From Deltaproteobacteria bacterium UBA2385 (lineage in GTDB: Bacteria > Myxococcota_A > UBA796 > UBA2385), in contig DDSR01000008.1 of the NCBI GenBank assembly GCA_002343455.1, positions 1 to 11,375 of the forward strand: a stretch of DNA of 11,375 nucleotides, written 5' to 3'. The notes below the pieces were generated by a model. The model searched no databases. It was not told the DNA's origin and saw only the letters and a list, made by a program, of their open reading frames with translations. A program made the translations under genes and the position numbers. Positions 1 through 4,348 of this stretch are shown one piece after another; positions within the stretch are counted from its first letter, which is position 1, and each line of letters begins with the position of its first letter.

Positions 1-133
1 AGGCGTCGGTGTGGCAGACGCCGGTGGCCTTCAGCTCGACCAGGACCTCGCCCTCCTTGGGGCCCTCCAGGTCCAGCTCGACGATCTCCAGGGGCTTTCC
101 AGCTTCAAAAGCGACGGCGGCGCGGGTCTTCAT
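1..133 (-). CDS. frmA: Class III alcohol dehydrogenase / S-(hydroxymethyl)glutathione dehydrogenase, N-terminal fragment
   Basis: Only the first 44 codons are inside the window; the gene continues past the left edge. The visible protein begins [20 protein letters not shown] and reaches GVCHTDA. Both stretches are the hallmark start of zinc-dependent class III alcohol dehydrogenases, where the Cys of GVCHTD is a catalytic zinc ligand. Enzymes of this family oxidise S-(hydroxymethyl)glutathione, formed from formaldehyde and glutathione, to S-formylglutathione using NAD in the cytoplasm. The ATG at 133-131 overlaps the stop of the upstream methyltransferase (ATGA), so the two genes are probably translationally coupled. 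The family call is strong. The exact substrate, and the symbol (adhC is also used), cannot be fixed from a fragment. Confidence 0.88.
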   Translation of the reverse strand, partial: MKTRAAVAFEAGKPLEIVELDLEGPKEGEVLVELKATGVCHTDA

Positions 134-1074
134 CGGGGCTCCGAGGGCGTGAGGAGGTACTGGCGAAAGAGGTTCTGAGGGTCGGTGAACTGCTCGGCCT
201 GAACGGCGAGGCCGGCCCGCCTGAAAAGCGCCCGCCAGCGCGGGACGTCCAGCTCGTAGACATCCCTATCGGCGAGGGGGGCGTTGGCGAGATCGACCTG
301 CTCCAGGCACCAGTGCAGGCAGACGGCCTCCCAGCGGGCCCGCAGATCGGCGTCGGCGTCGGGGCGCCGGGCGGCGTCCTGCAGCAGGCTGGGGGCGCAG
401 CGCCGCACATAGGAGTCGATCAGGCGCTCCTCCAGCAGGGGCTCGCCGGGGGCCAGCTCGATGTCGCAGTGGATGTCGGCCTCGTTGACCAGGCCGAAGC
501 CGCCCGGCCTCAGGCAGCCGGCCAAGGTCTGGAGCGCTTCGAGCTTGCCGGGGCCGCTCAGGCCGTGGGCCTGCCGCTGCGCCCGGTCCGCGCCGGCGAT
601 GTGGTGCAGGACGAGGCTGGCGACGAAGGCGTCGGCGGGGGGGAGGGAGCCGGGGTCCACCTCCTCCAGGCGGGCCTGGCGGAACCTGAGGCTGACCCCC
701 TCGGGCAGCGAGGCGCGGACGAGCTCGCCGACCTCGGCGACCGGGTCGATCAGCAGCAGCTCGCCTTGGGCGTCGGGGGGGAGCGCGTCGGGGGGGAGCG
801 CGTCGCGCCAGAGGGCGCCGTCGCCTCCGCCGATCTCGATCACCCGGAAGCCGGGGCGGGCCAACAGGGGGCGGAGCAGCTCGGCGTTGCTGCGGTGCAG
901 GCCGCGCATCAGGCTGCTGGCTGTCCAGGCGGCGAAGAGGCTGGTCGGCCCGAAGCGGGAGTTCCAGGCCTCGGGTGTCGCGGTGGGGGGTAGAGCGCAT
1001 CGAAGCGCGCGCAGGGCGGCGCTTTGCTCGGAGCGAGGCAGGGTCAGGATCGCGGGGAGGGAGGTGGCCAGCAT
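130..1074 (-). CDS. Class I SAM-dependent methyltransferase, substrate unknown
   Basis: This 314-residue protein has a Rossmann-type SAM-binding fold. Motif I is [11 protein letters not shown] (residues 79-89), the acidic strand-2 end is LLLIDPV (107-113), motif II is the [14 protein letters not shown] stretch (147-160), and motif III is [12 protein letters not shown] (188-199). The LHHI and LRPGG sequences are typical of the Methyltransf_12/25-like small-molecule methyltransferases. The N-terminal 75 residues and the C-terminal 115 residues (Trp/Cys/Leu rich) are not diagnostic. I chose the ATG at 1074 because homology-like sequence starts soon after it and the reading frame further upstream is low-complexity Pro/Ser/Gly that overlaps the divergent gene. 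No good Shine-Dalgarno precedes it (the sequence is CCCACAAACC). A five-residue unit ALPPD is tandemly repeated at residues 92-101. The stop overlaps the start of the dehydrogenase fragment. Substrate and pathway are unknown. Confidence 0.85.
   Translation of the reverse strand: MLATSLPAILTLPRSEQSAALRALRCALPPTATPEAWNSRFGPTSLFAAWTASSLMRGLHRSNAELLRPLLARPGFRVIEIGGGDGALWRDALPPDALPPDAQGELLLIDPVAEVGELVRASLPEGVSLRFRQARLEEVDPGSLPPADAFVASLVLHHIAGADRAQRQAHGLSGPGKLEALQTLAGCLRPGGFGLVNEADIHCDIELAPGEPLLEERLIDSYVRRCAPSLLQDAARRPDADADLRARWEAVCLHWCLEQVDLANAPLADRDVYELDVPRWRALFRRAGLAVQAEQFTDPQNLFRQYLLTPSEPR
770..799. repeat. 15-bp perfect tandem duplication inside the methyltransferase gene
   Basis: The unit GCGTCGGGGGGGAGC occurs twice head to tail (770-784 and 785-799), followed by a partial third start (GCGTCG, 800-805). 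It is in frame on the minus strand and encodes ALPPD twice, in the loop between SAM motif I and the acidic strand-2 residue. The run of seven G in each unit makes replication slippage the likely origin. Confidence 0.9.
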
Positions 1075-1143
1075 GGTTTGTGGGCCTAGCGCGTTGGCGG
1101 CCGGTGGGGCAGGGGAGCCGGACGCGCTACGCTGGCCGACCGC

Positions 1144-1162
1144 GAGGAGAGGAGAGCCGGTG
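1144..1162 (+). promoter_or_regulatory. Strong purine-rich ribosome binding site and GTG start of the LysM gene
   Basis: The run GAGGAGAGGAGAG (1144-1156) contains two GGAG cores, the second ending 5 bases before the GTG at 1160. This decides the start: the same frame is open back to 461, but only as antisense of the methyltransferase. An ATG at 1190 is also in frame but has a poorly spaced purine run. Confidence 0.75.
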
Positions 1163-1990
1163 GCTGGAGAGGATGACAAGGTCTGGGTGATGGGGCTCGA
1201 CGACGGCTTCCCCAAGGAGAGCGAGGTCGGGATCCCCAAGACCGCTCGCCCGGAGCCGCCCCCGCCCGAGCCCCGGCAGCGCCCGATGGGCTGGGGCCTG
1301 CTGGCCTCCATCGTCGTGGGGAGCCTGGTCGGCGTGCTGATCTGGACCGCCTTCCTGCAGCCCGAGGTGGGGCCCGAGCCGACCCGCTACGTGGTCGTCA
1401 AGGGCGACACCCTCTGGCATATCGCGCGCTTCCACGGGGTCCGGGTCGACCAGATCCTGGAGTGGAACGGCATGGAGGACGACGGCATCGAGGTCGGGCA
1501 GGTGTTGATCATCCACCAGCCCGAGACCGGCGCCGAGGTGGAGGTCCAGGCCAAGGGCGGGCGCAAGGGAAAGGTGAAGGGGGGGACGATGAAGGGCAAC
1601 CCGGTCGGCCTCCCCACCGAGGGCGCCCTCAGCCTGCCGCCGCTGTTGACCTGCCTGGACGGGCCCAGCCTGGACGACGAGGACGGCGTCGGGATGGCGG
1701 CCTCGCAGGGCCTCTCCCACCTCCAGGTCAGCAAGGCGATGAACCAGTTCCTGCCGAAGCTGGAGCGCTGTGTGCCCGCGGAGGGCGGGACGGGCACCGT
1801 GACCTTCGAGATCACCGTCGGCTGCACCGGGCGGGTGGCCGAGGCGCGTACGGTGGGAAACAGCGGACTGCCGAGCGAGCTGGTGAGCTGCGTGCAGCAG
1901 ACCCTGCGCTACGCGGCCTTCCCGGCGCACGACATGCCGGACGGGTTCACGTTCTCGTATCCGATGAGCTTTGAGTTCGAGGCGCGGTGA
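1160..1990 (+). CDS. Membrane-anchored LysM protein with AgmX/PglI-type (TonB-like) C-terminal domain
   Basis: This is a 276-residue envelope protein with four parts. Residues 1-43 are an acidic then Pro/Arg-rich cytoplasmic segment. Residues 44-67 (GWGLLASIVVGSLVGVLIW onward) are a single transmembrane helix with no signal-peptidase site. Residues 76-119 are a LysM domain (YVVVKGDTLWHIARFHGV, ending GQVLIIHQ) that would bind glycan strands of peptidoglycan. After a Gly/Lys-rich linker, residues about 188-274 match the AgmX/PglI C-terminal family: paired Cys at 204 and 244, GTVTFEITVGCTGRV, and a closing YPMSFEF. In Myxococcus, proteins with this end are linked to gliding and envelope machinery and resemble TonB energy transducers. 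The N-in/C-out topology and peptidoglycan tethering are inference. The start is GTG 1160, supported by the purine run just upstream. It diverges from the methyltransferase (85-base gap) and converges with the next gene, 8 bases away. Confidence 0.85.
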   Translation: MAGEDDKVWVMGLDDGFPKESEVGIPKTARPEPPPPEPRQRPMGWGLLASIVVGSLVGVLIWTAFLQPEVGPEPTRYVVVKGDTLWHIARFHGVRVDQILEWNGMEDDGIEVGQVLIIHQPETGAEVEVQAKGGRKGKVKGGTMKGNPVGLPTEGALSLPPLLTCLDGPSLDDEDGVGMAASQGLSHLQVSKAMNQFLPKLERCVPAEGGTGTVTFEITVGCTGRVAEARTVGNSGLPSELVSCVQQTLRYAAFPAHDMPDGFTFSYPMSFEFEAR

Positions 1991-1998
1991 GGGTGCCT

Positions 1999-3027
1999 TC
2001 ATGGCATGTAGACCGGCACCTCGGCTCCGACGTGGTCAACAGAAGAAATGGACTGCAGCATGGCGGCCAGAGCCTCCCAGTCCGCGACCGTAGCAACGGG
2101 GTCCCAGCTCAGTTCTACCTGCCAGGTGTTGGTATCGGGCGACAAGCCGACGCGCCTCCACCCTTCCAGCGGCCGCATGCCCTTCGCCGCTGCGTCGAGC
2201 ACGGCCGCGCCTTGTGTGTCGGTCGTGCTGCCAGAGAAAGAGACGAGGACCCGATCGAAGTAGAAGTTGCCCGGGCCACTACGAACGAGAGAGTCCCCAT
2301 CGGGTGCTTTGTAGTCGAAGCCGGCAGGTGGTCCCGGCGTTCCATCGCCGATGGTCAGGGAAAGTGAGTTGCTATGGTGCCGTTCTCGTATGATCCAGAC
2401 AGACCCGTCGACTGCGCGCCAGGGCACCGTGACAGTGAGCGATGTGTCGGCGATCTGGGTGACCTCCGCATCGACCCCGCCCAACCAGACGGAGATCAGA
2501 TCCTTGTCCGCGCCGAAGTCGGTGCCCATGATGGTCAGGCTCTCACCGGGGTCCGGGTTCGACGAGGACAGCCCCGTGAGGGTCGGAGCAGGTACCAATC
2601 GGGTCCTGAGATGGTACCCGCCCGAACCGGACCAGGTCTTCACAACGATGAAGTACGGCCGTCCCTCGGCGACCGAGCCGACGAGCTGTAAGGCCCCCTT
2701 CCCGTCTTCGGTTCCGGCCGTCTGGATGAAGCCGTAACTGCTGCGCAAATCCAGTGAGAACCTGTCTGTGGTGGCACCATGCTCGAACAGCCAGGCTGTG
2801 AGCCTGCCATCGGCGGGCGCTGTGAAGGTGTAGACGTCAACCGGGTCTCGGTGTTGATGTAGAGAGCCCCGGGCGTAGCCCGTGGGGTTGACCGACTCGG
2901 CAATGGACGCGCTGTTGTTGGGCTCGTACTCCGGGTCGAACGCGGAGTTGAGCGCATGCACAATGGCCCCCAAGCCCATGATCAGGAAGCCCGCGGCAGC
3001 TCGGGCTGGCCATTCGGGGAAGGGCAT
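1999..3027 (-). CDS. Secreted PPC-domain and IPT/TIG-domain protein with a subtilase-propeptide-like C-terminus
   Basis: The protein has 342 residues. Residues 1-29 look like a signal peptide: one Arg, a hydrophobic core GFLIMGLGAIVHAL, then NSA before the likely cleavage. Residues about 34-143 resemble a pre-peptidase C-terminal (PPC) beta-sandwich, with EPNNSASIAES at the start, DPVDVYTFTAPADGRL in the middle and YHLRTRL at the end. Residues about 147-227 are an IPT/TIG immunoglobulin-like fold (PTLTGLSSSNPDPGESLTI, then VTVP). Residues about 256-340 begin FDRVLVSFSGST and end VDHVGAEVPVY. This resembles the I9-like propeptide of subtilases, which normally ends with an 'AEPNY'-type stretch just before the protease. 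Here the frame stops two codons later, so no catalytic domain exists. The start ATG at 3027 has GAGG 8 bases upstream. GC is lower than in neighbouring genes. The gene may be horizontally acquired or a decayed or repurposed protease relative. Its function is unknown. Confidence 0.78.
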   Translation of the reverse strand: MPFPEWPARAAAGFLIMGLGAIVHALNSAFDPEYEPNNSASIAESVNPTGYARGSLHQHRDPVDVYTFTAPADGRLTAWLFEHGATTDRFSLDLRSSYGFIQTAGTEDGKGALQLVGSVAEGRPYFIVVKTWSGSGGYHLRTRLVPAPTLTGLSSSNPDPGESLTIMGTDFGADKDLISVWLGGVDAEVTQIADTSLTVTVPWRAVDGSVWIIRERHHSNSLSLTIGDGTPGPPAGFDYKAPDGDSLVRSGPGNFYFDRVLVSFSGSTTDTQGAAVLDAAAKGMRPLEGWRRVGLSPDTNTWQVELSWDPVATVADWEALAAMLQSISSVDHVGAEVPVYMP

Positions 3028-3177
3028 GGCGACCTCGTGCTACGGCGGCGGAAGGGTACGGGCGTTGGGCATGTCGTGAGGAAGGTGGCTTGGCGGTCGA
3101 CGGGAGTCAAGTCCGTCCGCCCCCTCTCGGCCAAGGCGGGGTCGATTTTCCAGCCGAATGAAGACATGAGCGCATGG

Positions 3178-3226
3178 GGCGGACAGTTTCGCCCTCTGAG
3201 AATCACAGAGGGGCGAAATGTCCGCC
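3178..3226. repeat. Palindrome 1 (21-base arms, 7-base loop)
   Basis: The left arm 3178-3198 starts GGCGGACA and ends CCCTCTG. The right arm 3206-3226 starts CAGAGGGG and ends TGTCCGCC. They pair throughout except for one unpaired base on each side. The loop is AGAATCA. There is no T-tract on either side, and the neighbouring genes point away, so an intrinsic terminator is unlikely. It is better read as an REP-like element or a protein-binding site. Confidence 0.85.
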
Positions 3227-3243
3227 TCAGGCCTTGATAGTGG

Positions 3244-3273
3244 GACAATCCGCGCCTTTCAGCGCGAATTGTC
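3244..3273. repeat. Palindrome 2 (12-base arms, 6-base loop)
   Basis: The left arm GACAATCCGCGC (3244-3255) and the right arm GCGCGAATTGTC (3262-3273) pair with a single mismatch around the loop CTTTCA. The GGACAAT sequence at its left edge recurs in the left arm of palindrome 3, which suggests a shared ancestry with the flanking units. It lies 18 bases after palindrome 1. Confidence 0.75.
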
Positions 3274-3321
3274 GCGAACATGGGCACAGTTGGCCCTCTA
3301 CAGGCGCCTTGGGGCCGTTGG

Positions 3322-3369
3322 GGCGGACAATTTCGCCCTCTCAGAATCACAGGTGGCCGAAATTTCCGC
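3322..3369. repeat. Palindrome 3, a diverged copy of palindrome 1
   Basis: The left arm begins GGCGGACAATTTCGCCC and the right arm ends GGCCGAAATTTCCGC at 3369. They pair with a bulged base on each side, as in palindrome 1, plus mismatches near the loop. Positions 3321-3352 match 3177-3208 at 30 of 32 bases, including the loop core AGAATCACAG. The two copies are therefore direct repeats 144 bases apart. The right arms have diverged more than the left arms. Confidence 0.8.
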
Positions 3370-3478
3370 AATGGCTGGCTGGCCGCGCGCGCCATCGAGT
3401 GGGACGTCGCCCTCGTCTCGGCGTCGCAGACTCCCGGAAAGACGCGGGGAAGGGACTATACTGCCTTCGGAGGTGCAC

Positions 3479-3883
3479 ATGAAGATCCAACCGATGCTCC
3501 AGGTCGACGATGTCGAGGCCTCGAGCCGCTGGTACCAGGCCACGCTCGGTCTGGTGAGTGGCCATGGCGGGCCCGAGTACGAGATGCTCTTCGGCGGCGA
3601 TCCCCACGTGACGCCCCTGCTCCTGCAGCTTCACCGCTGGGATGCCCACGAGCACGGCTTCCTCGGCACACGCGACCAGCCCCGGGGCAATGGCTGCTCG
3701 CTCTGGTTCGAGGTGGCCGACCGCGCCGAGCTGGACGCGGTCTGGGTCCGCATGCAGGCGGCGGGTGCGGCTGTGCTGGAGGCGCCGCACTGGAGCCCGC
3801 TGGCCCACCACTGGGAGCTCTGCGTCCGTGACCCCGACGGCTATGTCGTGGTCGTGGCCTCGCCCTTCGAGCATGGGGGATAG
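3479..3883 (+). CDS. VOC-superfamily (glyoxalase/bleomycin-resistance fold) protein
   Basis: The protein has 134 residues, the usual size for a single VOC module built from two beta-alpha-beta-beta-beta repeats. It opens IQPMLQVDDVEASSRWYQAT-LGL, the classic first strand and 'V.D...S..WY...LG' helix of this family. It closes with HWELCVRDPDGYVVVVASP, matching the conserved 'F.DPDGN..E' end. Possible metal ligands are His or Glu residues around 52-60 and Glu113, but the set cannot be assigned by eye. VOC proteins include glyoxalase I, ring-cleaving dioxygenases and antibiotic-binding proteins; the C-terminal GY in place of GN favours none of them. The ATG at 3479 has a strong GGAGGT (3469-3474) 4 bases upstream. 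The next gene starts 9 bases after its stop, so they probably share a transcript. The specific activity is unknown. Confidence 0.88.
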   Translation: MKIQPMLQVDDVEASSRWYQATLGLVSGHGGPEYEMLFGGDPHVTPLLLQLHRWDAHEHGFLGTRDQPRGNGCSLWFEVADRAELDAVWVRMQAAGAAVLEAPHWSPLAHHWELCVRDPDGYVVVVASPFEHGG

Positions 3884-3892
3884 AGCTCGCCC

Positions 3893-4249
3893 ATGATCGC
3901 CTGCTGCGCCCTGCTGATCGCGCTCGCCCTGGTCCCCGCCCAGGCGGCGGAGATCCTGGCCACCATCGGTCACGACGGAGAGCCGGTGCCGGCCTCGACC
4001 GCGACCCCAATCAGCCTCGACCTGCAAGAGGCCGACATTCGCAGCGTGCTGAGGCTCTTCGGCAGGCACGCCCACCTCAACTTCGTCCTGGACGACAGCG
4101 TGCAGGGGACCGTGACCGTCAAGCTGGTCGAAGTCCCATGGGACCTCGCGCTGGCGGCGATCCTGGCCTCCAAGGGGCTCGCAGCGATGCCGATGGCGCC
4201 CCAGGGGCAGCCGGCGGCGGTCTGGGTGGTGGAGCCGCTGGGGGAGTAG
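3893..4249 (+). CDS. Exported stand-alone secretin N0 / STN-domain protein
   Basis: The protein has 118 residues. Residues 1-18 (MIACCALLIALALVPAQA) form an uncharged but strongly hydrophobic signal peptide with an A-Q-A cleavage site. Residues about 40-116 match the STN (secretin and TonB N-terminus short) domain found at the front of PilQ/GspD-type secretins: ISLDLQEADIRSVLRLFG, LNFVLDDSVQGTVTV, then VPWDLALAAILASKGL. In PilQ this domain precedes other N domains and a beta-barrel; here the protein ends after the domain, with no secretin ring, and the next gene is unrelated. It would be a small periplasmic protein, perhaps docking to a secretin or TonB-dependent partner elsewhere. That role is inference. 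The ATG at 3893 lies 9 bases after the VOC stop with only a weak purine run before it, which suggests readthrough translation from the upstream gene. Confidence 0.82.
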   Translation: MIACCALLIALALVPAQAAEILATIGHDGEPVPASTATPISLDLQEADIRSVLRLFGRHAHLNFVLDDSVQGTVTVKLVEVPWDLALAAILASKGLAAMPMAPQGQPAAVWVVEPLGE

Positions 4250-4254
4250 GACAA

Positions 4255-4304
4255 CGGATGTCCGGGGTCGAGATCCGGACATCCGATGTCCGAGCGGATT
4301 TCCG
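4255..4304. promoter_or_regulatory. Cluster of CGGA-NN-TCCG dyads upstream of addBA, candidate operator
   Basis: Four copies of a 10-base dyad lie in 50 bases: CGGATGTCCG (4255-4264), CGGACATCCG (4276-4285), CCGATGTCCG (4283-4292, one change) and CGGATTTCCG (4295-4304). The first two start 21 bases apart, two helical turns, so a protein could bind the same face. Sites 1 and 2 also form a perfect 11-base inverted repeat (4255-4265 and 4275-4285, 9-base loop). Sites 2 and 3 form a 17-base perfect palindrome (4276-4292). The cluster begins 5 bases after the STN stop and ends 44 bases before addB. There is no T-run, so a terminator is possible but less likely than an operator. The binding protein is unknown. 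Confidence 0.5.
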
Positions 4305-4348
4305 ACCACGGTTTAGGCTGCTGGTGTCCCGCCCGAGTCGGAGCCTCG

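Larger units (their letters stand above)
3028..3478. other. 451-base intergenic region with a cluster of palindromes between divergent genes
   Basis: No convincing gene lies here. Several short open frames cross it, but they mostly translate the repeats and lack family features. The minus-strand side (3028-3170) should hold the promoter of the secreted-protein gene. The reverse complement reads TTGACT at 3110-3105, a fair -35 match, but I see no good -10 at the right distance. The middle (3178-3369) carries three palindromic units, annotated separately. The plus-strand side has TATACT at 3457-3462, a reasonable -10 hexamer, but no -35, and it would leave a leader of only about 10 bases before the VOC gene. 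The promoter suggestions are weak. Confidence 0.55.

Noticed and set aside
461..1159. N-terminal extension of the LysM gene back to 461
   Set aside because: The frame is open only because it is antisense to the methyltransferase. The strong purine run and the GTG at 1160 give a better start.
1991..1998. Bidirectional terminator between the convergent LysM and PPC genes
   Set aside because: The gap is only 8 bases and I see no stem-loop with T-run at the two gene ends.
3177..3369. CRISPR array
   Set aside because: There are only two near-identical direct repeats, 144 bases apart, with structured DNA rather than unique spacers between them, and no cas genes.
2982..3395. Short open frames across the palindrome cluster that encode repeated peptides such as ILRGRNCPP
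   Set aside because: The peptide repetition simply reflects translation of the two DNA repeat copies. No ribosome binding site or family match supports a gene.
4255..4285. Rho-independent terminator after the STN gene
   Set aside because: The 11-base stem is good, but no T-tract follows it, and the same motif recurs twice more downstream, which a terminator does not explain.
4286..4348. Upstream ATG start for AddB at 4286
   Set aside because: It has no ribosome binding site, overlaps the dyad cluster, and adds 21 residues unlike the AddB N-terminus; the ATG at 4349 has GGAG at good spacing.
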